Positions 9,247 through 17,905 of a stretch of 64,000 nucleotides of DNA are shown one piece after another (position 1 is the first letter of the stretch; every line of letters begins with the position of its first letter). The position numbers and the translations under genes are program-made. Below the pieces are notes generated by a model. That model did no database searches. It was given only the letters and a program-made list of their open reading frames with translations, and was not told the DNA's origin. The stretch is from Streptomyces parvus (GTDB lineage: Bacteria > Actinomycetota > Actinomycetes > Streptomycetales > Streptomycetaceae): contig NZ_CP135079.1 in assembly GCF_032121415.1 (NCBI RefSeq), forward strand, positions 2,108,001 to 2,172,000. Reading direction: 5' to 3'.

Positions 9247-10080
9247 TCAGCCTTTTCCGCCGTCCGAGGGGCCGGAGGGCTGGCACCCGGGGCACCAGAA
9301 GAGGTTGCGCGAGACCAGGTCCGCGGTGCGGATCTCCGTACCGCAGATGTGGCAGGGCAGGTCGGCGCGCCGGTAGACGTAGACCTCGCCGCCGTGGTCG
9401 TCCCTGCGGGGCGGGCGGCCCATGGCCTCGGGGAGGTGTTCGGGGCGGACGGTGTCGATGCGGTTGTTGCGTACGCCCTCGCGCATCAGCTCCCCCAGGT
9501 CCGCCCAGATCGTGTCCCACTCGGCGCGGGTGAGGTCCCGGCCCGTGCGGTACGGGTCGATGCCGTGGCGGAAGAGGACCTCGGCGCGGTAGACGTTGCC
9601 GACGCCCGCGATGACCTTCTGGTCCATCAGCAGGGCGGCGATGGTGGTCCGGCTGCGGGAGATCCGCTGCCAGGCGCGCCCCCCGTCCTCGTCGCCGCGC
9701 AGCGGGTCCGGGCCCAGGCGCTCGTGTATCGCGCGCTTCTCGGGCTCGGTGATCAGGGCGCAGGTGGTGGGGCCGCGCAGATCCGCGGAGTGGCCGGCGT
9801 TGACCAGGCGGAGGCGGACGGTGTCGGTGGGCGGCGGGGGCGGGGCGGCGCCGAAGCCGAGCTTGCCGAAGAGGCCGAGGTGGATGTGGACCCAGCCGGT
9901 GTCGCCGAAGCCGAGGAAGAGGTGTTTGCCGTGGGCGTCGGTGGCGGTGAGGGTGTGCCCGTCGAGCAGGGCCGCGCTGTCGGAGAACTTCCCCTGCGGA
10001 CTGCTCACCCGGACCGGCGCGCCCGCGAACCGCTCGGCGTGGTCGTTGGCGAGACGGCGGATGGTGTGTCCCTCGGGCAC
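9247..10080 (-). CDS. nei: Fpg/Nei-family DNA glycosylase (endonuclease VIII-like)
   Basis: 277 residues. The mature N terminus PEGHTIRRLAN carries the catalytic Pro and Glu of the Fpg/Nei family, and the GH after PE matches Nei rather than MutM (PELPE). The helix-two-turn-helix region includes QKVIAGVGNVYRAEVLF, and the C-terminal zinc finger is CHIC with CPGC 18 residues on. It excises oxidised bases and cuts the abasic site. Start is the GTG at 10080, which puts Pro at position 2 as the chemistry requires. It lies next to rpiB as in Mycobacterium, where Rv2464c (nei1) and Rv2465c (rpiB) are neighbours. Confidence 0.93.
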   Translation of the reverse strand: MPEGHTIRRLANDHAERFAGAPVRVSSPQGKFSDSAALLDGHTLTATDAHGKHLFLGFGDTGWVHIHLGLFGKLGFGAAPPPPPTDTVRLRLVNAGHSADLRGPTTCALITEPEKRAIHERLGPDPLRGDEDGGRAWQRISRSRTTIAALLMDQKVIAGVGNVYRAEVLFRHGIDPYRTGRDLTRAEWDTIWADLGELMREGVRNNRIDTVRPEHLPEAMGRPPRRDDHGGEVYVYRRADLPCHICGTEIRTADLVSRNLFWCPGCQPSGPSDGGKG

Positions 10081-10168
10081 GACGGGGCTCCTGCGGATGA
10101 GGCCGGCGGTGGCATGGCCGTGCCGCCGGGTCCGGGACCCGGCGGCACGCAAGGGGTGGGAGCGGCGG

Positions 10169-10657
<489 letters not shown>

Positions 10658-10918
10658 GGTGCGAAGTGTGGCACGAACTTCGCGGGGTAACCGTCAGCGG
10701 GGTCGAGAGGCCCGATTCGATGATTCGCAGGCGCGGGCCCGCCTTTCTGTGGCGAACACCACTTGGGCAACGATCCGGCAAACGATCCGAAAGAGGGGGT
10801 TCCCCTTCCGCCTTGTATCGGGCTTGAATGCGTGGCCTTGTCTTCGCACACCCCACGGGCACGATCCAACGGCGGAGCAGGGCACACCCTCATGCTCGAC
10901 AAGGTAAGGAATCCCCCC

Positions 10919-12352
10919 ATGACGTCGCAGACGACGCTGGCGAAGCCGGGCCGGGAGCCCGGTGAGCCGGACCGGCCGGACTCGTCGGGCGGGCTTCAGG
11001 CAGGCCTGAAGAACCGCCACCTCTCGATGATCGCGATCGGCGGCGTGATCGGCGCCGGGCTCTTCGTGGGATCGAGCGCGGGCATCGCTGCCGCGGGACC
11101 GGCGATCCTGATCTCGTACGCGATGGTCGGCCTGATGGTCGTCCTCGTGATGCGGATGCTCGGCGAGATGGCCGCCGCCCGGCCGAGCTCCGGCTCCTTC
11201 TCCGCCTACGCCGACCAGGCGCTGGGCCGTTGGGCCGGTTTCTCCATCGGCTGGCTGTACTGGTTCTTCTGGGTCGTGGTGCTCGCCGTCGAGGCCACGG
11301 CGGGCGCGAAGATCCTGGAGAGCTGGATCCCGGGTGTGCCCCAGTGGGCCTGGGCGCTGATCGTGATGGTCGTGCTGACCGCCACCAACCTGGTGTCGGT
11401 GGGCAGTTACGGCGAGTTCGAGTTCTGGTTCGCCGGGATCAAGGTCGTGGCCATCGCCGCGTTCGTGGTCGTCGGCCTCCTCGCCGTCTTCGGGCTGCTG
11501 CCCGGTTCGGACAACCCGGGGTCGGGCCTGGCCCATCTGACGGACAGCGGCGGGTTCTTCCCCGAGGGGCCGGGTGCGATCCTGACCGGTGTGCTGATGG
11601 TCGTGTTCTCGTTCATGGGCAGTGAGATCGTGACGCTGGCCGCCGGCGAGTCGGCCGACCCGCAGCGCGCGGTGTCGAAGGCCACCAACAGCGTGATCTG
11701 GCGTATCGCGGTCTTCTACCTCGGCTCGATCTTCGTCGTGCTGACGCTGCTCCCGTGGAACGACCCGTCGATCCTGGAGAAGGGCAGCTATGTCGCCGCC
11801 CTCGACTCGATCGGGATCCCGCAGGCCGGCAACGTCATGGACTTCATCGTGCTGACGGCCGTGCTGTCCTGCCTCAACTCCGGCCTCTACACGGCCTCCC
11901 GGATGGCGTTCTCGCTCGGTGAGCGGGGCGACGCGCCGAAGTCCTTCGCCAAGGTCAACCAGCGCGGTGTGCCGCAGGCGGCGATCCTGTCCTCGGTCGT
12001 CTTCGGCTTCGTGGCGGTGTTCTTCAACTACCAGTGGCCGGACACGGTGTTCCAGTTCCTGCTGAACTCCTCCGGCGCGGTCGCGCTCTTCGTGTGGCTG
12101 GTCATCTGCTTCACGCAGCTGCGGATGCGCGGGATCATCCTCCGTGAGAACCCGGGCAAGCTGGTCGTACGGATGTGGCTCTTCCCGTACCTCACCTGGG
12201 CGACGATCGCGGCGATCTCCTTCGTCCTGGTCTACATGCTGACCGACGACACCGCCCGCGAGCAGGTCGTGCTGTCGCTGCTGGTCGCGGCTCTGGTGGT
12301 GGGCATCTCGCTGTTCCGGGAGATGCGCAACCGGAAGGCCGTCGCGAAGTGA
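10919..12352 (+). CDS. APC-family amino-acid permease (GABA permease-like), paralogue 1
   Basis: 477 residues with 12 membrane helices. The AAT-subfamily opening is complete: LKNRHLSMIAIGGVIGAGLF followed by GSSAGIAAAGPA, then RMLGEMAAARPSSGSFSAYA. A GEFEFWFAGIKVVAI segment and the SGLYTASRMAFSLGERGDAP motif are also present. It imports an amino acid or GABA with protons; the substrate is not determined. Start ATG at 10919 follows AAGGTAAGGA with 8-base spacing, removing 52 residues of a longer open frame. It is one of three closely similar permeases within 7 kb and lacks the upstream motif shared by the other two. Confidence 0.92.
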   Translation: MTSQTTLAKPGREPGEPDRPDSSGGLQAGLKNRHLSMIAIGGVIGAGLFVGSSAGIAAAGPAILISYAMVGLMVVLVMRMLGEMAAARPSSGSFSAYADQALGRWAGFSIGWLYWFFWVVVLAVEATAGAKILESWIPGVPQWAWALIVMVVLTATNLVSVGSYGEFEFWFAGIKVVAIAAFVVVGLLAVFGLLPGSDNPGSGLAHLTDSGGFFPEGPGAILTGVLMVVFSFMGSEIVTLAAGESADPQRAVSKATNSVIWRIAVFYLGSIFVVLTLLPWNDPSILEKGSYVAALDSIGIPQAGNVMDFIVLTAVLSCLNSGLYTASRMAFSLGERGDAPKSFAKVNQRGVPQAAILSSVVFGFVAVFFNYQWPDTVFQFLLNSSGAVALFVWLVICFTQLRMRGIILRENPGKLVVRMWLFPYLTWATIAAISFVLVYMLTDDTAREQVVLSLLVAALVVGISLFREMRNRKAVAK

Positions 12353-12383
12353 CGCATACCTGACGGAAGATGTCAGGCTTCCC

Positions 12384-12435
12384 GGGGAGGCTCTTCTTCG
12401 TACCGCCCAGAACGCGAACGAAGGAGAGCCTCCCC
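12384..12435 (+). promoter_or_regulatory. 18-bp hairpin enclosing the ribosome-binding site of the FAD oxidoreductase
   Basis: Bases 12384-12401 pair with 12418-12435 (18 pairs, one G-T wobble, 16-base loop). The 3' arm contains the ribosome site AAGGAG at 12421 and ends two bases before the ATG at 12438. Folded, it would hide the ribosome site. It could instead act as the terminator of the permease upstream, or do both. Confidence 0.65.
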
Positions 12436-12437
12436 TC

Positions 12438-13745
12438 ATGGTTTCCGCAGGCGCCGAAGGACCCACCACCCCCGCCGGTCCCGCCACCTTCCAGACCGGC
12501 TTTCCGATCCGGCCCGACCGGCTGATCGAGGCCCGTACCCCCGACGACGTACGGGAGGCCGTGGCGTACGCCGCCGGGCACGGGCTCCGGCTGACCGCGC
12601 ACGCCACCGGGCACGGGCTGTCCGGGGCGGTCGAGGGCGGCGTCCTGGTGGTCACCCGCGGCCTGGACTCCGTCACCGTCGATCCGGTCGCCCGCACCGC
12701 CACGATCGGCGCGGGCGCGACCTGGGGCGCGGTGGCCGCGGCGGCGGCCCCGCACGGTCTCGCCCCGCTCAACGGCTCGTCGCCCTCGGTGGGCGCGGTC
12801 TCGTACACGCTGGGCGGCGGACTGGGCATCCTCGCCCGGCAGTTCGGGTACGCCGCCGACCATGTCCGGGCCCTGGAAGTGGTGACCGCCGACGGGGTGC
12901 CGCACCGGGTCGCACCGGAGCGCGAGCCGGAGCTGTTCTGGGGGCTGCTCGGCGGCGGGCGCCGGCTGGGAGTGGTGACCTCGCTGGAGATCGGTCTGGT
13001 GGCGGTGGAGCGGCTGTACGGGGGTGTGATCGCCTTCGACGGGGAACGGGCGGCCGAGGTGGTGGCCCGCTATCTGGAGTGGACCCGGACCGTGCCGGAG
13101 ACCCTGACGTCATCCCTGGCCGCGCTGCCCTACCCGGACCTGCCGCAGGTGCCGGAGAAGGTGCGCGGGCGGTACGTCGTCTCGGTGCGGGTCGCGTTCA
13201 CGGGTGACGCGGCCGAGGGCGAGCGGCTGGTGGCCCCGCTGCGGGCGATCGGGCCGGCCCTGGAGGACTCGTTGCGGGAGATGCCGTACGCGCAGAGCCC
13301 GACGATCCACAACGACCCGCCGTTCCCGCACGCGTACTACGGGGAGGGGCTGATGCTCCGGGAGCTGGACGCGGGGCGGGCCGCGCGGGTGCTGGAGCTG
13401 ACCGGGCCCGGGGCGCCGATGATGAACGTGGTGCAGCTCAATCACCTCGGCGGGGCGTTGGCCGAGCAGCCGGAGGCGGCGAGCGCCGTGCCCTACCGGG
13501 ACGCGGGCTTCCTGCTGCGGCTGCTGTCGCCGCTGGGCGGTACGGACGTGCCGTCGGTGCGCGCGCTGTACGGGGAGGTGTCCGGGGCGTTGGGGCCGCT
13601 CGTCCAGGGGCGCGCGGCCAACTTCTGCTTCGGCGGCGGGGACCGTACCGCCGGGTTCCATGAGCCGGAAACGGCGAAGAGGCTCGCCGGTCTGGTCTCC
13701 CAGTACGATCCGGCGGGCCTCTTCGGGGGGCCTTACGAGGGCTGA
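12438..13745 (+). CDS. FAD-binding oxidoreductase (PCMH/BBE-type, FAD_binding_4)
   Basis: 435 residues. The FAD-binding domain of the p-cresol methylhydroxylase superfamily is clear: LTAHATGHGLSGAVEGGVLV (the segment that in flavinylated members carries the 8-alpha histidine), GAGATWGAV and GGGLGILARQFGYAADHV. A substrate-binding domain follows, and the C terminus LVSQYDPAGLFGG matches the final FAD contact (usually YDP..F). The second flavin-linking cysteine of bicovalent BBE enzymes is not obvious. Substrate unknown. It starts 85 bases after permease 1 and may share its transcript, with translation possibly gated by the hairpin over its ribosome site. Only seven bases separate its stop from bioY. 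Confidence 0.88.
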   Translation: MVSAGAEGPTTPAGPATFQTGFPIRPDRLIEARTPDDVREAVAYAAGHGLRLTAHATGHGLSGAVEGGVLVVTRGLDSVTVDPVARTATIGAGATWGAVAAAAAPHGLAPLNGSSPSVGAVSYTLGGGLGILARQFGYAADHVRALEVVTADGVPHRVAPEREPELFWGLLGGGRRLGVVTSLEIGLVAVERLYGGVIAFDGERAAEVVARYLEWTRTVPETLTSSLAALPYPDLPQVPEKVRGRYVVSVRVAFTGDAAEGERLVAPLRAIGPALEDSLREMPYAQSPTIHNDPPFPHAYYGEGLMLRELDAGRAARVLELTGPGAPMMNVVQLNHLGGALAEQPEAASAVPYRDAGFLLRLLSPLGGTDVPSVRALYGEVSGALGPLVQGRAANFCFGGGDRTAGFHEPETAKRLAGLVSQYDPAGLFGGPYEG

Positions 13746-13752
13746 GGGCTGG

Positions 13753-14346
13753 TCAGCCGCGGCGGCCGAGCAGCTTCCAGGTGGTCGGCAGGAGGCCCAT
13801 GGCCAGCGCCGCCTTGAGGGCGTCGCCGATCAGGAACGGGGTGAGGCCGGCCGCGACGGCGGCGCTCATCGACATCCCGGTGGAGAGCGCCAGGTAGGGC
13901 ACGCCGATGGCGTAGATGATCGCGGAGCCGAGGACCATCGTGCCCGCGGTGCGCAGCACGGAGCGGTCGCCGCCGCGGCGGGCGAGGGCGCCGACGACGG
14001 TGGCGGCCAGGAGCATGCCGAGGACATAGCCGAGGGACGGCATGCTCCAGCCCGAGCTGGCCTCGGCGAACCACGGCATGCCGGCCATCCCGACGAGGGC
14101 GTACAGCGCGAGGGAGAGGAATCCGCGGCGGGCGCCCAGCGCGGTGCCGATGAGGAGCGCGGCGAAGGTCTGGCCGGTGACCGGGACCGGGGAGCCGGGG
14201 ACCGGGACGGCGATCTGGGCCGCGATGCCGGTCAGGGCCGCGCCGCCGAGGACGAGGGCCGCGTCCACGGCGTAGCGGTGCCGGGCTGCGGGCAGCAGGT
14301 CGGCGAGGACCGCTCCGGAGCGGACGGGGGCGGCAGCAGTGCTCAT
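13753..14346 (-). CDS. bioY: Biotin transporter BioY (ECF S component)
   Basis: 197 residues with about six membrane helices. Family motifs include AVPVPGSPVPVTGQTFAALL and GYVLGMLLAA, with LGSAIIYAIGVPYLAL in the second half. BioY is the membrane substrate-binding subunit for biotin and normally works with the shared ECF energising module (EcfA/EcfT). Neither that module nor bioM/bioN is adjacent, so it must use a module encoded elsewhere or act alone. Start is the ATG at 14346 with CGGAG upstream; the longer frame to 14511 is not supported. Convergent with the FAD oxidoreductase. Confidence 0.92.
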   Translation of the reverse strand: MSTAAAPVRSGAVLADLLPAARHRYAVDAALVLGGAALTGIAAQIAVPVPGSPVPVTGQTFAALLIGTALGARRGFLSLALYALVGMAGMPWFAEASSGWSMPSLGYVLGMLLAATVVGALARRGGDRSVLRTAGTMVLGSAIIYAIGVPYLALSTGMSMSAAVAAGLTPFLIGDALKAALAMGLLPTTWKLLGRRG

Positions 14347-14585
14347 CGGGACTCCGCGGGTGAGGGCAGGTGGGCCGGGGCGGCCCCCGGCGGTCGGGGT
14401 GGGTCGGGCTCCCGCCGACGTTAGCCCACGGGTCAACGCTCGTTCACCATCAGCCGCCCACAAAGCGGCGGTTGATGGGTTGGTGGGATTCACACAAAGC
14501 CTGCGGCGCAATCACGTCCGCGCGTGACGCTCGTCACGGAGGTCGGGGAGGTGGCGGTCGGTTTTGGCGGGAGAGGGACCGCGGC

Positions 14586-14601
14586 CCCAGACTGTAGGTT
14601 C
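14586..14601 (+). promoter_or_regulatory. Motif shared with the next permease (copy 1)
   Basis: CCCAGACTGTAGGTTC ends 31 bases before the ATG of permease 2. The same 16-mer with one change occurs at 16158, 35 bases before permease 3. The TAGGTT part resembles a -10 element, but I find no good -35. It may be a promoter core or an operator. Confidence 0.4.
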
Positions 14602-14632
14602 CCGATAAAGCATCCGAGAGTGAACCGCACCC

Positions 14633-16087
14633 ATGCACGAGGCTCCCCCCACTCCTCCCTCCCCCTCGCCCGCCCCCGCCGAGCCGCTGTCACACGGGCT
14701 CAAGCAGCGCCATCTGACGATGCTGGGGCTCGGCGGGGTGATCGGGGCGGGGCTGTTCGTGGGCTCGGGCGCCGGGATCGCGGTGGCGGGGCCCGCGATC
14801 GTCGTCTCGTATCTCATCGCGGGGGCGCTCGCGATGCTGGTGATGCGGATGCTGGGCGAGATGTCGGCCGCGATGCCCGCCTCCGGTTCGTTCTCCGTGC
14901 ACGCGGAGCGGGCGCTCGGGAGGTGGGCCGGGTTCAGCGTCGGCTGGCTCTACTGGTTCCTGCTGGTGGTGGTCCTCGCGGTGGAGGCGACGGCGGCCGC
15001 GCAGATCGCCCACGGCTGCGTTCCGGGCGTAGAACCCTGGGCGTGGGTGCTGCTGTTCATGGTGGTGTTCACCGTGGCGAACCTGACGGCGGTGAAGAAC
15101 TTCGGCGAGTTCGAGTTCTGGTTCGCCGCCTTGAAGGTCGGCGCGATCGTGGTCTTCCTGGTGCTCGGCGGACTGGCGGTCTTCGGCCTGCTCCCGGACA
15201 CCGACCCGGTCGGGATGACCAACCTGACCGCCCGGGGCGGCTTCCTGCCGAACGGCTGGAGCGGGGTCGTCTCCGGGGTGCTGACCGTGGTGTTCGCCTT
15301 CGGCGGGCTTGAGGTCGTGACCATCGCCGCCGCCGAGACGGACGACCCGGCGCGTGCGGTGGGGCGGGCGGTCCGCAGCGCGGTGGTGCGCATCCTCTTC
15401 TTCTACGTCGGCTCGATGCTGGTGATCGTGAGCGTGCTGCCGTGGACCGCGCAGCAGGCCGGGCTGAGCCCGTATGTGAAGGTGCTGGACGCGATCGGGG
15501 TGCCGTCGGCCGGGCAGATCATGAACATCGTGGTGTTCGTGGCGCTGCTCTCCGCGCTCAACGCCAATCTGTACGGCTCCTCCCGGATGATCTTCTCGCT
15601 GGCGGAGCGCGGGGAGGCGCCGCGCGGACTGCTGAAGGTCTCGGGCGGTTCTCCGGGCAAAGCGGCCGGGGTGCCTCGGCGGGCCGTGCTGGCCTCGGTG
15701 GCCTTCGGTTTCGTCTCCGTCCTGCTCAATCTGCTCTGGCCCGACACGGTGTTCCTCTACATGCTCAACTCGGTCGGCGCGGTCCTGCTCTTCGTCTGGG
15801 CGCTGATCGCCGCCTCCCAGCTGCGGCTGCGCGCCCGGCTGGAACAGGAGGCTCCCGGCGCGCTCGCGCTGCGGATGTGGTGGTTCCCGTATCTGACCTG
15901 GGTGACGCTGGCGGGGCTGTCGGGCGTGCTGCTGCTGATGCTGACCGACGACGCGGCCCGGCCGCAGGTGCTGTGGTCGGCCGGGGCGACAGCGCTGGTG
16001 CTGCTGGTGGCGGTGGGGCGTGAGCGGCGGGAACGTCAGGGATCCCGCTGGCGTGACCAGGAGCGCTCGGCGTTTACCGATCGGTAG
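14633..16087 (+). CDS. APC-family amino-acid permease, paralogue 2
   Basis: 484 residues, 12 membrane helices. It opens LKQRHLTMLGLGGVIGAGLF with the GSGAGIAVAGPA segment, has RMLGEMSAAMPASGSFSVHA, the NFGEFEFWFAALK stretch, and ANLYGSSRMIFSLAERGEAP as its family signature. It is closer to paralogue 3 than to paralogue 1, sharing SVHAERA and AVKNFGEFEFWFAALK. The ATG at 14633 has only a weak ribosome site (GAGTG). Substrate unknown; probably an amino acid or GABA. Only 121 bases separate it from paralogue 3, so this looks like tandem duplication with separate promoters. Confidence 0.92.
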   Translation: MHEAPPTPPSPSPAPAEPLSHGLKQRHLTMLGLGGVIGAGLFVGSGAGIAVAGPAIVVSYLIAGALAMLVMRMLGEMSAAMPASGSFSVHAERALGRWAGFSVGWLYWFLLVVVLAVEATAAAQIAHGCVPGVEPWAWVLLFMVVFTVANLTAVKNFGEFEFWFAALKVGAIVVFLVLGGLAVFGLLPDTDPVGMTNLTARGGFLPNGWSGVVSGVLTVVFAFGGLEVVTIAAAETDDPARAVGRAVRSAVVRILFFYVGSMLVIVSVLPWTAQQAGLSPYVKVLDAIGVPSAGQIMNIVVFVALLSALNANLYGSSRMIFSLAERGEAPRGLLKVSGGSPGKAAGVPRRAVLASVAFGFVSVLLNLLWPDTVFLYMLNSVGAVLLFVWALIAASQLRLRARLEQEAPGALALRMWWFPYLTWVTLAGLSGVLLLMLTDDAARPQVLWSAGATALVLLVAVGRERRERQGSRWRDQERSAFTDR

Positions 16088-16157
16088 GCGCGTGTGCACC
16101 TTGTGTGAGCCTGGTGACCGTATAGCGGACAGCCATTCCGTGTGAGCGGTACGGATG

Positions 16158-16173
16158 CCCAGACTGTGGGTTC
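16158..16173 (+). promoter_or_regulatory. Motif shared with the previous permease (copy 2)
   Basis: CCCAGACTGTGGGTTC, one base different from the copy at 14586, placed 35 bases before the ATG at 16209. Conservation of both sequence and position before two paralogues, within otherwise different leaders, suggests a common control element. Confidence 0.4.
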
Positions 16174-16208
16174 GCCCCCTTGTCTCAGCTACCGAACAGA
16201 GTTCGTCC

Positions 16209-17684
16209 ATGCCTCGGACCTCCGCCTCTCCCCCCACCGCCGGCTCCGCGGCCCCCGCAGGGCCCTCGGCGGACTCCGCGCTCACCCACGGCCTCAAGCA
16301 GCGCCACCTCTCGATGATCGCCCTCGGCGGGGTGATCGGTGCCGGGCTCTTCGTCGGCTCGGGCGCCGGGATCGCCGCCGCCGGACCGTCGATCATGGTC
16401 GCGTACGCCATATCCGGGCTGCTCGTCATGATGGTGATGCGCATGCTCGGCGAGATGTCGGCCGCCAACCCGGCGTCCGGCTCCTTCTCCGTGCACGCCG
16501 AGCGGGCGATCGGCCCGTGGGCCGGGTTCACCGCGGGCTGGTCCTTCTGGTTCCTGCTCTGCGTCGCCGTGGGCCTGGAGGGCATCGGCGCCGCGCAGAT
16601 CGTCAGCGGCTGGCTGCCGGGGACCCCGGAGTGGGCCTGGGTCGCCCTGTTCATGGTGATCTTCCTCGGGACCAACTTGGCCGCCGTGAAGAACTTCGGC
16701 GAGTTCGAGTTCTGGTTCGCCGCGCTCAAGGTCATCGCGATCACGCTGTTCCTGGGGCTCGGCCTGCTGGCGATCTTCGGCGTGCTGCCCGACACGGACG
16801 CACCCGGCCTCACCAACCTCACGGGGGACGGCGGCTTCCTGCCGAAGGGCATGGACGGCTTCATCATCGGCCTCCTCGCCTCCGTCTTCGCGTACGGCGG
16901 TCTGGAGACCGTCACCATCGCGGCGGCCGAGTCCGAGAACCCGGTGCAGGGCGTCGCGAAGGCGGTCCGTACGGCGATGTGGCGCATCGCGGTCTTCTAC
17001 ATCGGCTCGATGGCGGTCATCGTCACGCTGGTCCCGTGGGACGACCCGAAGGTCGCCGAGGTCGGCCCGTTCTACGCGATGCTCGACCACCTGGGTGTGG
17101 GGAGCGCGGCGCAGATCATGAACGTGGTCATCCTCATCGCGCTGCTCTCCGCGATGAACGCCAACATCTACGGCGCGTCCCGGATGGCCCGTTCGCTGGT
17201 CGCCCGCGGCCAGGGCCCGTCCGTGCTCGGCAGGATCTCCTCGGGTGTGCCGCGCAACGCGGTGATGTTCTCCTCGGTCTTCGGGTTCCTGTGCGTGCTG
17301 CTCAGCTACTGGCGGCCTGACGACGTCTTCCCCTGGCTGCTGAACATGATCGGCGCGGTGATCCTGGTGGTGTGGATCTTCATCGCGGTCTCGCAGCTGA
17401 TCCTGCGCCGGCGCACCGAGCGGGAGGCGCCTCAGACGCTGGTCGTAAGGATGTGGTTCTTCCCCGTCGGGACGATCGTCGCGCTCGCGGCCATGGCGGG
17501 GATCTTCCTGCTGATGCTGCGCCAGCCGGACACCCGTGACCAGCTGCTGGCCACGGGGGCGCTGACGGTGGTGCTGATCGGCCTCGGCCTCCTGCGGCAG
17601 CGGCGGCGGGGCGACGAGGGCGCCGACGACGGCACAGGCACGGGGGCCGGCACCGCGGCCGAGATCCCGGCGCAGCGCCAGTAG
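16209..17684 (+). CDS. APC-family amino-acid permease, paralogue 3
   Basis: 491 residues, 12 membrane helices. N-terminal LKQRHLSMIALGGVIGAGLF and GSGAGIAAAGPS, then RMLGEMSAANPASGSFSVHA, NFGEFEFWFAALKVIAI and NANIYGASRMARSLVARGQ. The C-terminal tail is hydrophilic and ends in low-complexity DDGTGTGAGTAAE. Start is the ATG at 16209, which places the conserved QRHLSM segment near residue 40 as in its sisters; the frame is open further upstream to 16155 but that would pass through the shared motif. Substrate unknown. Confidence 0.92.
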   Translation: MPRTSASPPTAGSAAPAGPSADSALTHGLKQRHLSMIALGGVIGAGLFVGSGAGIAAAGPSIMVAYAISGLLVMMVMRMLGEMSAANPASGSFSVHAERAIGPWAGFTAGWSFWFLLCVAVGLEGIGAAQIVSGWLPGTPEWAWVALFMVIFLGTNLAAVKNFGEFEFWFAALKVIAITLFLGLGLLAIFGVLPDTDAPGLTNLTGDGGFLPKGMDGFIIGLLASVFAYGGLETVTIAAAESENPVQGVAKAVRTAMWRIAVFYIGSMAVIVTLVPWDDPKVAEVGPFYAMLDHLGVGSAAQIMNVVILIALLSAMNANIYGASRMARSLVARGQGPSVLGRISSGVPRNAVMFSSVFGFLCVLLSYWRPDDVFPWLLNMIGAVILVVWIFIAVSQLILRRRTEREAPQTLVVRMWFFPVGTIVALAAMAGIFLLMLRQPDTRDQLLATGALTVVLIGLGLLRQRRRGDEGADDGTGTGAGTAAEIPAQRQ

Positions 17685-17716
17685 GTACGGCACAGCTCCC
17701 GCACGGCCGCTACGAG

Positions 17717-17756
17717 CGCCGGGCTCCTCCTCGTACGATCGGGGCGGAGCCCGGCG
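17717..17756 (+). terminator. Terminator of permease 3
   Basis: 11-bp perfect stem (17717-17727 with 17746-17756), 18-base loop, followed by TTTC. Confidence 0.7.
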
Positions 17757-17905
17757 TTTCGGCGTTCTCGGCCTCTCGCGTTCCGGTGCCGGGCCCGGCG
17801 CGGCGCGCATCCGTGGCCGACAGGACATCGCAGGGCCGGGCGCCGTACCCCGGGCCGTCACCCGTTCTCGCTTCCGTGATGGCTCACCCCACCCGAGGAG
17901 CCGTC

